Below the pieces are notes generated by a model that was not told the DNA's origin, did no database searches, and saw only the letters and a list, made by a program, of their open reading frames with translations. A DNA stretch of 64,000 nt, from contig VFGV01000020.1 of assembly GCA_009392275.1 (NCBI GenBank), forward strand, positions 34,563-98,562. Reading direction: 5' to 3'. Shown here piece by piece: positions 45,057 to 54,169 of the stretch. The position numbers and the translations under genes are program-made. Source of the stretch: SAR202 cluster bacterium. GTDB lineage: Bacteria; Chloroflexota; Dehalococcoidia; Lucifugimonadales; UBA2962. Numbering within the stretch: position 1 is the stretch's first letter; each line of letters opens with the position of its first letter.

Positions 45057-45329
45057 TAATACCACTCCTCCCGAGTGTTCTTAATTAATGTAAAACACCG
45101 CTATTTATTAATCGGAAAACAAATACATAGATTCACTTTCAGTGATTTTACATGTAGGCAGACATTATAGAGTGCGATTAAAGAAAAAACCACTCTATAT
45201 GAAAATCTTTAAGCAATTCTTATCAAAAACTGGTTAATATTAGTTATTTTATGTACAAAACAATTGTGAAGTCGTTAACATGATGTTCATTAAAACATTG
45301 TATGGGATCAATTGATAAGTTTATAAGTA

Positions 45330-46124
45330 ATGGAATACAAACGACTTAAAGATAAAGTAGCTATTATTACAGGTGGAGCTACTGGCGTGCTCGGAAAAGT
45401 TATGGGTATAGGAGGAGCTACTGCATGGGCATTTGTTGAGCAAGGAGCCAAAGTAATCATTGCTGACATTGACCAAGAAAATGGTTATTTAACTGCCTCT
45501 CAAATTAACCAAAAAACAAACTCTGTGAACACAGCATCATTTATGAAAGTAGATGTAAAAACTGAAACAGATTGGGAACATTTGATTAGCTATACTGAGA
45601 GTGAATTTGGGAAAATAGATATTCTAGTTCACGCTGCTGGAAAAGCAATTGCAGGCGATATAGATAAAACGCAAGTAGGCCAGTGGGACGAAATGATGGA
45701 TATCCACAGCAAAGGTGTTTTTCTTGGAACTAAATGTGTCATTCCGGTAATGCGAAAGTCAGAACACGGATCGATAGTAATCGTATCTTCAATAGATTCT
45801 CATGTTGGTGGATCGGGAACAGCATATTCGGCTGCAAAAGGATCTGGTAGAACATTTGCTAAAGTTTCTGCAATTCAGCTTGCAAAAGACAATATCCGTG
45901 TAAACTCTATTCATCCAGGATATACTGACACGCCTTTATCACGTAAGCTGGTAGCAGAGATCACTTCAGATGGATCTCCTGACCCGAGAATACCTAGAAT
46001 TCCGTTAGGGCGAGTAGCCCACTCAGATGAAATTGCCAAATTAATTTTGTTTTTGGCCTCTGATGAATCTTCATATATAACAGGTACTGAAGTGATTATC
46101 GATGGAGGAGTAACTAGTCAATAA
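45330..46124 (+). CDS. Short-chain dehydrogenase/reductase with extended glycine loop
   Basis: A 264-residue SDR. The nucleotide loop has about seven extra residues between the first and second glycines (TGGATGVLGKVMGIGGATA), a variant known among some SDRs. The catalytic Ser (SSIDSH), Y-S-A-A-K, and the HPGYTDTPLS loop are present, so it should be active. Substrate unknown. It is convergent with the CaiB gene with eight bases between stops. Confidence 0.88.
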   Translation: MEYKRLKDKVAIITGGATGVLGKVMGIGGATAWAFVEQGAKVIIADIDQENGYLTASQINQKTNSVNTASFMKVDVKTETDWEHLISYTESEFGKIDILVHAAGKAIAGDIDKTQVGQWDEMMDIHSKGVFLGTKCVIPVMRKSEHGSIVIVSSIDSHVGGSGTAYSAAKGSGRTFAKVSAIQLAKDNIRVNSIHPGYTDTPLSRKLVAEITSDGSPDPRIPRIPLGRVAHSDEIAKLILFLASDESSYITGTEVIIDGGVTSQ

Positions 46125-46132
46125 TCGCTCTT

Positions 46133-47410
46133 CTACAATATAACTCCCTTATCCTGCAAGTCAGCAATATCATCCCAAGAATAACCGGTTTCTAGCAATA
46201 TTTCTTCAGTATGTTCCCCTATCTCTGGTGCCACTCTACGAATTGAACTAGGAGTTTCACTATACTGAATTGGATGATTTGCTAGTTTTACTTTCCCTAA
46301 AGTTGGATGATTAGTTTCTACTATGTATTTGTTGGCTTGAACTTGCGGATCATCCCAAAGTTCCATGAGTTGCTGAACGGGTGCGTAAATAAAGTCGCCT
46401 GCAGAAGACAGTATCTGGTCCCATTCAGCATATGTTTTCGATTCAAATGTCTGATCAAGTAACTTAATCAACTCTTGATTATTTTTTGCTCTTGATTCAG
46501 TATCAATGAATTTCTCATCTGTAGCTAAAGCCTCCATCCCTAATGCACTAGCAAATGTTGGCCAATACCTATCCGCTTCCAGATTCGCCAACATCAACCA
46601 GCGCCCGTCCTTGCATTTATAATAATTTGATATGGGATTATATGCGTTATCTCTAGATGGCTTCGCTGTTAAATTTGCTTCCGAAGCAGGCTTATGAGCT
46701 GTTAGCATACTCATAGATACCCCTAGTCCCTGAAGCCAAATAGAACTACCTAAATGTGATGCGTCAACTCGTTGACCGACACCTGTGTCCTGGCGCGCGT
46801 AAAGAGCAGCCAGTACGCCCCAACTAAGCATAATGCCTCCTATTTGGTCAGCTACAACGCCCTGGATTGGATAAGGATCGTCTCCATCAGATCCTGTAGC
46901 ATACATTAAGCCTGACCGCGCTTGTCCCACAGTATCTAAAGCCGGTTTATAAGCATCAGGTCCGTCTGGACCATAGCCGCTGCCAGAGCCATAAATTATT
47001 TGATCATTAATTAGTTTAAGGTCTTCATAACCCAACCCCAGTCTTTCCGCCACACCCTTTCTATAATTTTGCAAGAAAATATCTGCTCCACTAACCAAAT
47101 TACGTACTACTTCAACTCCCTCAGGTTGCTTCAAATCTAAAGCGATCGATCTCTTATTTCGTTGGTTCGCTTCAAAATATGAATTTCGACCACCAGGCAA
47201 GCTACGATCAATACCGCTGAGAGTAAACATAGCCCTTCCTTGCTCACCGGATAATGCCTCAACTTTAATTACATCTGCCCCCAAATCGCCAAGCATCATG
47301 GCTGCAACTGGACCAAATTGCCAGAGTGTCCAATCAATTACCTTTATACCGCTCAAAGGACCTTTCGGTGTTCCGTTTTGCAAAGAATGAGTGTTACTGT
47401 CTTTATCCAT
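46133..47410 (-). CDS. CaiB/BaiF (family III) CoA-transferase
   Basis: A 425-residue single-module CoA-transferase. It opens with GIKVIDWTLWQFGPVAAMMLGDLGAD and keeps the catalytic Asp (D188 in VVADQIGG) that forms the aspartyl-CoA intermediate. It moves CoA between carboxylates, or isomerises acyl-CoA; the substrate is unknown. It is of normal family length and contrasts with the fused double copy at 7018-9327. It is divergent from cinA. Confidence 0.9.
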   Translation of the reverse strand: MDKDSNTHSLQNGTPKGPLSGIKVIDWTLWQFGPVAAMMLGDLGADVIKVEALSGEQGRAMFTLSGIDRSLPGGRNSYFEANQRNKRSIALDLKQPEGVEVVRNLVSGADIFLQNYRKGVAERLGLGYEDLKLINDQIIYGSGSGYGPDGPDAYKPALDTVGQARSGLMYATGSDGDDPYPIQGVVADQIGGIMLSWGVLAALYARQDTGVGQRVDASHLGSSIWLQGLGVSMSMLTAHKPASEANLTAKPSRDNAYNPISNYYKCKDGRWLMLANLEADRYWPTFASALGMEALATDEKFIDTESRAKNNQELIKLLDQTFESKTYAEWDQILSSAGDFIYAPVQQLMELWDDPQVQANKYIVETNHPTLGKVKLANHPIQYSETPSSIRRVAPEIGEHTEEILLETGYSWDDIADLQDKGVIL

Positions 47411-47533
47411 AACTGCAGTTTAGCATTATGTGGTTGACAACGTGAAGATTGAAAATAAAAATGACAACCACAAAGTTAATACAAGATTTTCATATATTAA
47501 TTTAATCAAACAACCAATACCAAAGGAAAAGAT

Positions 47534-48775
47534 ATGCCTAGTGCTGAAATTATTTCAATAGGATCAGAGCTTTTACTAGGTCAGATTGTAGATACTAATG
47601 CCACATGGATGGCGCAACGTTTAACTGAAATAGGAATTAATCTGTATAGAAAAACAGTTGTCGGTGATAACAAATCAAGAATGTATGATGTAATAAATCA
47701 GGCTCTTGATCGATCTGATGTCGTAATCTGTGGTGGAGGATTAGGCCCAACCCAAGATGATATAACCCGAGAAGTTATAGCAGAAGTCACAAATAGAAAA
47801 CTCATCTTAGATGAAGAATTGTTGAATACTATAGATACCATGTTTCGCAGTCGTGGATTTCTAATGACTCAAAATAATGAAAGACAGGCTTATATACCTG
47901 CTGATTCAATAAAGATACATAATCCTAATGGAACAGCTCCATCCTTTGCTGTCGAAGATCCTAGAGGGGTTATATTTGCTTTGCCAGGAGTCCCTTTTGA
48001 ACTTAAGTGGCTATTTACACATGAAGTTGTTCCTTACCTGAAAGAAAAATTTACACTTTCTGATGTAATAAGTTACAAAATACTCAAAGTAGCCGAATTA
48101 GGTGAAAGTAATGTTGACCATTTAATTGGAGATTTAATCGCTAAGTCAAGCAACCCTACCGTTGGCGTACTAGCACATCCTGGACAAGTGGATGTCCGTA
48201 TTACAGCAAAAGCGGGTTCAAAAGAGGAAGCAAATGTCTTGATCGAGCCAATGGAACAAAAAGTGCGGTCATTGCTTGGCAAGCATATTTTCGCTACTGA
48301 TGATGAAACTATGGAGACGGTTTTAGGTGAATTGCTAGCGAAAGACAATATCAACATTTGTTCATACGAAGATGTAACACAAGGAATGCTATCCGATAGG
48401 TTGCAAAGATCATCTCTAGATCATTTTATTGAAGGGATAGTCGGTAATGGTATCGAAACTATCGACCGACTTAATCAAACCCATACCAAGAATACAAATA
48501 CAACGCAAAATTCTGTAGAAACATTAGCTTTAAAGATTCTAAAAGATTGTGAGGCAGACTTAAGTGTGGTTTTACATGGCGCCCCAGACATATCAGATGG
48601 AGCTGAAAACTTAGCTAGAGGTCAGACTTTCATTACTGTAACTGATGGGAAAAATTTTAAGAATAGAAATTTAAATGTTTCGGGCAGGGGTAATCCTGAC
48701 AGGATTAGGACTAGCTTTGAAGCCTTAAACCTAATACGTTCTGTGGTTGAAGAAGGATTTGCTGAGAATAAATAG
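47534..48775 (+). CDS. cinA: CinA-family protein with degenerate amidohydrolase domain
   Basis: A 413-residue protein. Residues 1-250 are a clear CinA/MoeA-like (COG1058) domain: ISIGSELLLGQIVDTNATWMA and GGGLGPTQDD. CinA acts on ADP-ribose or nicotinamide mononucleotide for pyridine-nucleotide salvage. The C-terminal PncC-like part (about 265-410) keeps the length and helix pattern, but the ESCTGG catalytic motif reads SYEDVTQG and the GxAGPGG loop is gone (HGAPDISDG). It is therefore probably inactive as a deamidase. A hairpin overlaps its stop. Confidence 0.9.
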   Translation: MPSAEIISIGSELLLGQIVDTNATWMAQRLTEIGINLYRKTVVGDNKSRMYDVINQALDRSDVVICGGGLGPTQDDITREVIAEVTNRKLILDEELLNTIDTMFRSRGFLMTQNNERQAYIPADSIKIHNPNGTAPSFAVEDPRGVIFALPGVPFELKWLFTHEVVPYLKEKFTLSDVISYKILKVAELGESNVDHLIGDLIAKSSNPTVGVLAHPGQVDVRITAKAGSKEEANVLIEPMEQKVRSLLGKHIFATDDETMETVLGELLAKDNINICSYEDVTQGMLSDRLQRSSLDHFIEGIVGNGIETIDRLNQTHTKNTNTTQNSVETLALKILKDCEADLSVVLHGAPDISDGAENLARGQTFITVTDGKNFKNRNLNVSGRGNPDRIRTSFEALNLIRSVVEEGFAENK

Positions 48776-48799
48776 GCCCCACCGAAAGTGAGGCCTATT
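48771..48799 (+). terminator. Hairpin overlapping the cinA stop
   Basis: AATAGGCC (48771-48778) pairs with GGCCTATT (48792-48799), with an inner CAC/GTG stem around CGAAA. The stop TAG is in the left arm. No T tract follows at once, so it may be a weak or factor-assisted terminator. Confidence 0.45.
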
Positions 48800-48802
48800 A
48801 CG

Positions 48803-48838
48803 AGAGGTGTTCCGATGAACACCTAACTGGAACACCTC
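48803..48838. repeat. Mutually exclusive hairpins between cinA and the amidase gene
   Basis: GAGGTGTTCC (48803-48812) and GGAACACCTC (48829-48838) form a perfect 10-bp stem. An AACACCT in the loop (48818-48824) can instead pair with AGGTGTT of the left arm. Two competing folds are thus possible. The rest of the intergenic stretch to 49039 is AT-rich with nothing recognised. Confidence 0.5.
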
Positions 48839-49039
48839 CAACTACTGTTAATGTCCAATTCACATAACCTCCTTTCTGGAGAATTCAACCTACCACCTAT
48901 TCAAAAAAACTGACACCCCGCGTCTCCAGATTTGATTATAAACAGGTAATTAAAAATAGTGTATATATTGTTTGGCAACAATCTGGTTTTCAAATGAATA
49001 TTTGATAATAAAAATAATTTTGAATAATTAGTTTTTTAT

Positions 49040-50443
49040 CTATAGGTTCGGTCTAAGCTTATAAAAACAGGTCTCTTGTTCATATATATGCGCTAATTCC
49101 AACAACTTATCTTCTTTAAAATAACTTGCAGCGAACTGGATACCTACAGGTAAACCTCCTTGTGTGAAGCCTGCTGGCACCGATATCGCGGGTAGCCCAG
49201 TTAGATTGTATGGGCCTGTAAAACTGGGCATATGACTTATTGCACTAGGTGCAGGAACCACGTTAGATGGAGCAGCTATTGCAAAAGTAGGTGATACAAA
49301 AAAGTCATATGATTTAAAAGCTTTTAAGTACTGCTCAATCAACCTAGTCCGGACACGTTGAGCATTAATATACTCAGTATTTGAGAATAAACCACCCACT
49401 CTTAATTCAAGTAGGTTGAGTTCCCCATAAAGTTCTGTTTTTTTGAGAATATTATGTTGATGCACCGCGTATCCCTCTCCCAGAAGTATCACTAAAGCAG
49501 CGGCATCTGCGTATTCCAATGCGGGTATATTAATCTCTTCAATAATCGCTCCGAGTTGCTGTAATTTTGCCAGAGCATCTTCAGCTATTTTTATAACTTC
49601 GGAATCAACTTTAGGCAGGGATTTATTAAAAAAGTAGTGTTTAGGTACAGCAATTTTAACTCCATCCAACCGATGCCGCGATGGAATTTCAAAAGTTGTT
49701 GACTTATTTTTACTGCTCGTCCAATCATTTTTGTCATACCCGGAAATCGCTTCAAGCATAATCGCAGCATCAGCAACTCTATATGTCATAGGGCCAACAT
49801 GATCTAAAGTCCAGCTTAAAGGTAATACTCCATACCTAGAAACACGCCCATAAGTTGGCTTTAAACCGACCACATTACAAAATGACGCAGGAGCACGGAT
49901 TGACCCTCGAGTACAAGAACCCATAGTAGCCATAGCCATTCCCGCTGCTACCGCTACCGCAGAACCATTGCTTGACCCTCCAGCAGTTTTCGACTTATCC
50001 CAAGGATTCTTTGGATCTTTAAAACCTATGCCTGTTCCAGCGATAGCATTTTCACTCATTGCTAGTTTGCCCAAAACAACTGCTCCAGATTCCATTAGCC
50101 GAGCAGCGACTGTGGAATCTCTTTCAGGAATCCTGTCTTCAAAGAGCTTGGATCCAGAAGTCGTTTTGACTCCCGCCGTATCAAATAAATCCTTTAGAGC
50201 GATTGGTATTCCGTGCAGACTACCTTTATATAGACCTGATAGGATTTCTTGCTCAGCTGCGCGCGCCTGTATAAATGCTAAATCTTCCGTGACGGTAATG
50301 TATGCATTTAAAGAAGGGTTTTGATCTTTTATGCGATCAATAAAGGCTTCAGTCAGCTCAACAGGTGAAAGGTCTCGATTTCGTATCAGTTGAGATGCTT
50401 CTAGAATTGATAAATTGTATAAACGGTCTGAATTATCATCCAT
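49040..50443 (-). CDS. Amidase signature family hydrolase
   Basis: A 467-residue amidase. The catalytic Lys is in GIPIALKDLFD, the cis-Ser in TAGGSSNGSAVAVAAG and the nucleophile Ser is the last residue of GSCTRGS. That motif is normally GSDTGGS, so Asp and Gly are replaced by Cys and Arg. The protein otherwise looks complete to its C-terminus (YNLTGLPAISVPAGF). It hydrolyses a carboxamide of unknown identity; it is not necessarily GatA. A small GatC/AtzG-like gene starts just upstream on the same strand. Confidence 0.9.
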   Translation of the reverse strand: MDDNSDRLYNLSILEASQLIRNRDLSPVELTEAFIDRIKDQNPSLNAYITVTEDLAFIQARAAEQEILSGLYKGSLHGIPIALKDLFDTAGVKTTSGSKLFEDRIPERDSTVAARLMESGAVVLGKLAMSENAIAGTGIGFKDPKNPWDKSKTAGGSSNGSAVAVAAGMAMATMGSCTRGSIRAPASFCNVVGLKPTYGRVSRYGVLPLSWTLDHVGPMTYRVADAAIMLEAISGYDKNDWTSSKNKSTTFEIPSRHRLDGVKIAVPKHYFFNKSLPKVDSEVIKIAEDALAKLQQLGAIIEEINIPALEYADAAALVILLGEGYAVHQHNILKKTELYGELNLLELRVGGLFSNTEYINAQRVRTRLIEQYLKAFKSYDFFVSPTFAIAAPSNVVPAPSAISHMPSFTGPYNLTGLPAISVPAGFTQGGLPVGIQFAASYFKEDKLLELAHIYEQETCFYKLRPNL

Positions 50444-50453
50444 TAAGTTTATT

Positions 50454-50642
50454 TTAATCCCTGATTTCTGGATAAAACTTAAGAATCATTTCTGTGTCTG
50501 TAAGATCAATCTCGTTAAGAGGTTGAATTATATGGCAAGCATCCTCAAAGGCGGATTTCAGATTTATAAACTCACTTTCATTAAGATCGTATCCAGCCTG
50601 GATACAAATAGTTTTGAAGCCCGATTGATCTATGTTATGCAT
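50454..50642 (-). CDS. Small GatC/AtzG-like amidase partner protein
   Basis: A 62-residue acidic, all-helical protein. Its pattern (YDLNESEFINLKSAF...IIQPLNEIDL) resembles the GatC-type subunits that pack against amidases, such as AtzG with AtzE. It ends 10 bases before the amidase gene, so the pair is probably co-translated and forms a complex. The open frame extends to a TTG at 50675, but ATG 50642 has AGAGGTGA eight bases upstream and fits the family length. The family call is by pattern only. Confidence 0.6.
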   Translation of the reverse strand: MHNIDQSGFKTICIQAGYDLNESEFINLKSAFEDACHIIQPLNEIDLTDTEMILKFYPEIRD

Positions 50643-50705
50643 AATAACAGTCACCTCTGTTTTTATAAAAACCAAACAAGTCGGAGATTAACACAACGAA
50701 AAGCA

Positions 50706-50745
50706 AAATAAAAAGGGTCCTTTATGAAAAGGACCCTTTTTATTT
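50706..50745 (-). terminator. Intrinsic terminator of the ribosomal operon
   Basis: An 18-bp stem (50706-50723 with 50728-50745; core AAAGGGTCCTTT/AAAGGACCCTTT) and a four-base loop. A T-rich run follows the stem on the minus strand, just after rpsI. It ends the spc/alpha operon and separates it from the amidase unit. Confidence 0.88.
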
Positions 50746-50759
50746 CAAATCTAATTAAT

Positions 50760-51158
50760 TTAGCGTTTTGTATATTGTGGAGCTTTACGCGCCTTTTTCA
50801 ATCCATATTTTTTGCTTTCTTTTACCCTGGAATCTCTAGTTAAAAGACCTGCTTTTTTTAGAGAAGCTCTTAAATCAGGATTGGCGACACATAAAGCTCT
50901 GGATATCCCATGACTTAATGCTCCTGCCTGGCCTGTTAAACCCCCACCTGACACTTTAGCTACAACTCGATATTCGTTGCTAACTCCCGCAACTTTGAAG
51001 GGATGGTTAATGGTTGTTTGCAAAGCATCTACTGAATAAATTTCTTGGATCGGCTTGCCATTGACAACTATAGGGCCTCTTTCTTTGTACAATCGAACCC
51101 GCGCCACGGCAGATTTCCTTCGTCCTGTTCCATAATAATACTGCTGTTGTTCTACCAT
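50760..51158 (-). CDS. rpsI: 30S ribosomal protein S9
   Basis: 132 residues, complete: YGTGRRKSAVARVRL near the start, SGGGLTGQAGA in the middle and the basic tail KKYGLKKARKAPQYTKR that reaches the P-site tRNA. It is the last gene before the operon terminator. It follows rplM by about 30 bases, the usual rplM-rpsI pair. Confidence 0.97.
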   Translation of the reverse strand: MVEQQQYYYGTGRRKSAVARVRLYKERGPIVVNGKPIQEIYSVDALQTTINHPFKVAGVSNEYRVVAKVSGGGLTGQAGALSHGISRALCVANPDLRASLKKAGLLTRDSRVKESKKYGLKKARKAPQYTKR

Positions 51159-51188
51159 CCTTTTCTCCTCATTGCGTACGCGATTTCA

Positions 51189-51938
51189 CTAATCTGCTTT
51201 GCTAATTATTTCAATAATGTCTGCTTTGCGAGCCTTACTAGGGATAGCAAGCCCTTTGCTACTCGCCAATTCTTTCAACTTTGGAACTGTTAAAGTGGCC
51301 AAATTAACTTTTTCTGCCTTAGGCTTAGCTTCTGCCTTAGGCTTAGCTTCTGCCTTAGGCTTAGCTTCTGCCTTAGGCTTAGCTTCTGCCTTAGGCTTAG
51401 CTTCTGCCTTAGGCTTAGCTTCTGCCTTAGGCTTAGCTTCTGCCTTAGGCTTAGCTTCTGCCTTAGGTTTAGCTTCTACCTTAGGCTTAGCTTCTTGTGA
51501 AAGGCCTTCACTCTCTCTAATTTGTGCTTCATGTGGATGTTGATCTCCGGTATAGACTTTAAGCCTTAACAACATCTTTCTTCCTAGCTTATTTTTCGGA
51601 AGCATGCCTTTTACTGATTGAGTGATTACCCTCTCAGGAAATTTATCTAACATGTCCTCCATAGTCTGCTCAGTCAAACCACCTATATAACCACTATGCC
51701 GGTAGTATTTTTTTGATAGAAGCTTGTTTCCTGTAACTTTGAATTTGCCTCCATTAGTTACTACAACAAAATCCCCCGTCAATAAATTATGTGCATAAGA
51801 TGGTTTATGTTTACCTTGGAGTAATGTTGCTATTTTGCTGGATAGCCTTCCCAATGTTTGATCCGTTGCATCAATCACATGCCATTTCGGCTTTAAATCG
51901 TCTTTAGTTGTATTGTAATTTTTTATATGTGTAGTCAT
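51189..51938 (-). CDS. rplM: 50S ribosomal protein L13 with repeat linker and SAP/Rho-N-like tail
   Basis: Residues 1-145 are a complete L13 (WHVIDATDQTLGRLSSKIA, GLTEQTMEDML, VKGMLPKNKLGR). Residues 150-209 are ten tandem hexapeptides (AKPKAE, one AKPKVE). Residues 210-249 form a helix-turn-helix-like module (LTVPKLKELASSKGL, then KARKADIIEII) that resembles SAP, Rho-N or HeH domains, which bind nucleic acid. Most L13 proteins end at about 145. The frame opens at 51989, but the ATG at 51938 begins two bases after truA and matches the family start. The tail's role is unknown. Confidence 0.95.
   Translation of the reverse strand: MTTHIKNYNTTKDDLKPKWHVIDATDQTLGRLSSKIATLLQGKHKPSYAHNLLTGDFVVVTNGGKFKVTGNKLLSKKYYRHSGYIGGLTEQTMEDMLDKFPERVITQSVKGMLPKNKLGRKMLLRLKVYTGDQHPHEAQIRESEGLSQEAKPKVEAKPKAEAKPKAEAKPKAEAKPKAEAKPKAEAKPKAEAKPKAEAKPKAEAKPKAEKVNLATLTVPKLKELASSKGLAIPSKARKADIIEIISKAD
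51312..51491 (-). repeat. Ten 18-bp tandem repeats encoding AKPKAE in rplM
   Basis: Ten consecutive 18-base units (TTCTGCCTTAGGCTTAGC on the plus strand), eight identical. One has a silent C-to-T change and one an Ala-to-Val change at the L13 side. The array is coding, not CRISPR, and near-identity suggests active expansion or contraction. Confidence 0.97.
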
Positions 51939-51940
51939 TT

Positions 51941-52717
51941 TTATTGTCCCGATGGTGGAAACGTTTTGTAAGACACTGCTACAAGACATAGGCCCTGTGG
52001 CGGCATACTTTTGGTCTTGGTTTTAATTTTTTTATTTTTACTATCAAGCATCATATTAATATAATCAACTGATATTTTTCCGAGACCAACATCAATTATT
52101 GCTCCAACCATTCTCCTTACTTGATGCGGAAGAAATGCATTACCTTCCACCTCAATTTCTATTTTTTCTCCTATCATTGTTATTTCCAACTTACTTATAT
52201 TACGTATAGTGCTATCAGTGCTTTTAGGTAGAGCACCCGCGAAAGCACCAAAGTCATGTGTACCTAACATTACTTCTGCGGCATGACGCATTTCCTCTAT
52301 ATCGAGACTCTCTCGTATCAAAGTAGAGTATCTTAGCTGCAAAGGTGATCTAACTTTCCGGTTTAATATTGAATATTTATATATCCGGCTAACTGCCATT
52401 CGTCTCGGATCAAAATCTTTATCTACCTCATAGGCAGTTTTTACAACAATATCTCTAGGTAAATAATGATTAAGGCCCATTAAAACCTGGTTTGCCATCA
52501 AATCAGTGTTTAAATTGAAGGCTATCACTTGGCCTAAAGCATGAACTCCTGCATCAGTTCTACCGGCTCCACTAATCTTTATATTTTGACTAGTTAATTT
52601 CTCTAAAGCCGCTTCAACCTCTTCCTGAATAGAAGAATGGTTTTTCTGATACTGAAAACCTCTGTAACAACTACCATCATATTCTATTATTAAGGCCATC
52701 CTCACTTCGGTGGCCAT
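51941..52717 (-). CDS. truA: tRNA pseudouridine synthase A
   Basis: A 258-residue TruA that makes pseudouridine at tRNA positions 38-40. The catalytic Asp is in GRTDAGVHALGQV, the substrate loop is FDPRRMAVSRIYKY and the C-terminal domain has FLPHQVRRMVG. Its place between rplQ and rplM is conserved in many bacteria. The stop is two bases before the rplM start. Confidence 0.95.
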   Translation of the reverse strand: MATEVRMALIIEYDGSCYRGFQYQKNHSSIQEEVEAALEKLTSQNIKISGAGRTDAGVHALGQVIAFNLNTDLMANQVLMGLNHYLPRDIVVKTAYEVDKDFDPRRMAVSRIYKYSILNRKVRSPLQLRYSTLIRESLDIEEMRHAAEVMLGTHDFGAFAGALPKSTDSTIRNISKLEITMIGEKIEIEVEGNAFLPHQVRRMVGAIIDVGLGKISVDYINMMLDSKNKKIKTKTKSMPPQGLCLVAVSYKTFPPSGQ

Positions 52718-52727
52718 ATACTAACCA

Positions 52728-53081
52728 CTATTCCACTAATTCTAATAATGCCATCTCAGCAGCATCACCTTGTCGCTGACCAATTTTTATCAAACGCGTA
52801 TATCCTCCTGGCCTATCAGAGTAGCGAGGTGCTATCTCATCAAACAGTTTTTTTACCACATCTTCATCTAATAAGAAGGCTGAGGCCTGTCTCCTTTGAT
52901 GAAGTGTGCCTTTCTTACCACGCGATATTGTTTTTTCAGCTAAACGCCTAATTTCTTTAGCCTTCGCCTGGGTCGTTTTAATACTACCATTACGCAATAA
53001 ATCGGTAACAGCGCCCCTTAGCATCAACATTCTATGTGCTGTAGGACGACTTAATGCTGACCCTGCAACTTGATGCCTCAT
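52728..53081 (-). CDS. rplQ: 50S ribosomal protein L17
   Basis: 117 residues with the L17 pattern: [22 protein letters not shown] near the start, [17 protein letters not shown] in the middle and [20 protein letters not shown] near the end. It overlaps the rpoA stop by four bases (ATGA), so it is coupled to it. Confidence 0.97.
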   Translation of the reverse strand: MRHQVAGSALSRPTAHRMLMLRGAVTDLLRNGSIKTTQAKAKEIRRLAEKTISRGKKGTLHQRRQASAFLLDEDVVKKLFDEIAPRYSDRPGGYTRLIKIGQRQGDAAEMALLELVE

Positions 53082-54121
53082 TTTGATTCATCCTCTTCCG
53101 GTTCGTTTTGATCAACTTCATGTTCAGATTTTTCTGCCGAATTTTCCTCAACAGGCAAACCTAACTCGGCAAACTTTTCATACAGTTCTCTCATAGATTT
53201 CTCACCAAAATTACGTATCTTCAACAGATCCGATTTTTCGTACTGCAAAGCTTCTCCAACTTTATGGATATCTGCACGTTTCAAACAATTGAGTGTTCTA
53301 GACGAAAGATCCAAGCTTTCAACAGTCATATTGTATTGCTCGGGAGTTATGTTTAATGCCGTTGATGAAGCCTCAATGCTGTCAACATCTCCATCTTGAA
53401 CATTAGCAAACATGAAAAACTTGTTAACTAGGATATCTCCAGCGACTTTTAAAGAGTCTAAAGGAGTAATTGATCCATCAGTCCATATCTCCATGGTCAA
53501 CTTTTCAAAGTCAGTTCGACCCCCAACTCGTGTAGGCTCAACCGTGTAATTAACCTTCCTAATCGGCGTAAAGATTGCATCGACAGGTAATGTTCCGATC
53601 GGCATATCATTATCATTAACACCAGGCCTGAAACCTACTCCTCTTTCAACGTTAAATTCAACATTTAAAGTTGCCTGATCAGAGTCTAGAGTTGCTATAT
53701 GTGATTCGGGATTGACGACATGAAAGTCGGATGAAGCCATTATGTCTCCGGCACATACTTTACCTTGACCCGCAACCTCAAGCCTCAATTTGCCTGGTCT
53801 ATCAACGTCTGATTTAAGTCGAATATTTTTTATATTCAATAGGAATTCTGAAATTTCTTCCTTTACATGTGGTAATGTTGTGTACTCATGTAGGGCACCA
53901 TCAATCTTGACCCATGTAACAGCTGTACCAGTGAGTGATTCATATAAAACTCTACGAAGTGAATTGCCTAAGGTCGTACCATAACCCCGCTCAAGAGGCT
54001 CTGCAACAAACTTACCGTAGTTTCCTTCTTCTTCTAGAACTTTTACGGACGCATCAGGTATAACTTCTTTTTCCTGAATTGGTAATTCTTCTGGAACCAA
54101 TGTTTGGAATTCAAGTACCAT
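53078..54121 (-). CDS. rpoA: RNA polymerase alpha subunit
   Basis: A 347-residue alpha subunit. The dimerising N-terminal domain has [18 protein letters not shown] and [16 protein letters not shown]. The C-terminal domain with two HhH-like helices ([33 protein letters not shown]) contacts promoter UP elements. An acidic tail ends the protein. It lies between rpsD and rplQ in the normal alpha-operon order. Confidence 0.97.
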   Translation of the reverse strand: MVLEFQTLVPEELPIQEKEVIPDASVKVLEEEGNYGKFVAEPLERGYGTTLGNSLRRVLYESLTGTAVTWVKIDGALHEYTTLPHVKEEISEFLLNIKNIRLKSDVDRPGKLRLEVAGQGKVCAGDIMASSDFHVVNPESHIATLDSDQATLNVEFNVERGVGFRPGVNDNDMPIGTLPVDAIFTPIRKVNYTVEPTRVGGRTDFEKLTMEIWTDGSITPLDSLKVAGDILVNKFFMFANVQDGDVDSIEASSTALNITPEQYNMTVESLDLSSRTLNCLKRADIHKVGEALQYEKSDLLKIRNFGEKSMRELYEKFAELGLPVEENSAEKSEHEVDQNEPEEDESK

Positions 54122-54169
54122 GATTTTTTTCTCCTATACGTTTACGTTATCTCGCGATTTCAAATATGT

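Noticed and set aside
50415-50711. Plus-strand 98-residue frame near the amidase start
   Set aside because: It is antisense to the GatC-like gene and the amidase start, with no recognisable protein features.
51199-51543. Plus-strand frame with Ala-Leu-Gly-Leu repeats; also the look of a CRISPR-like array
   Set aside because: It is the reverse strand of the L13 hexapeptide repeats. The units are contiguous 18-mers with no spacers, so it is neither a gene nor a CRISPR array.
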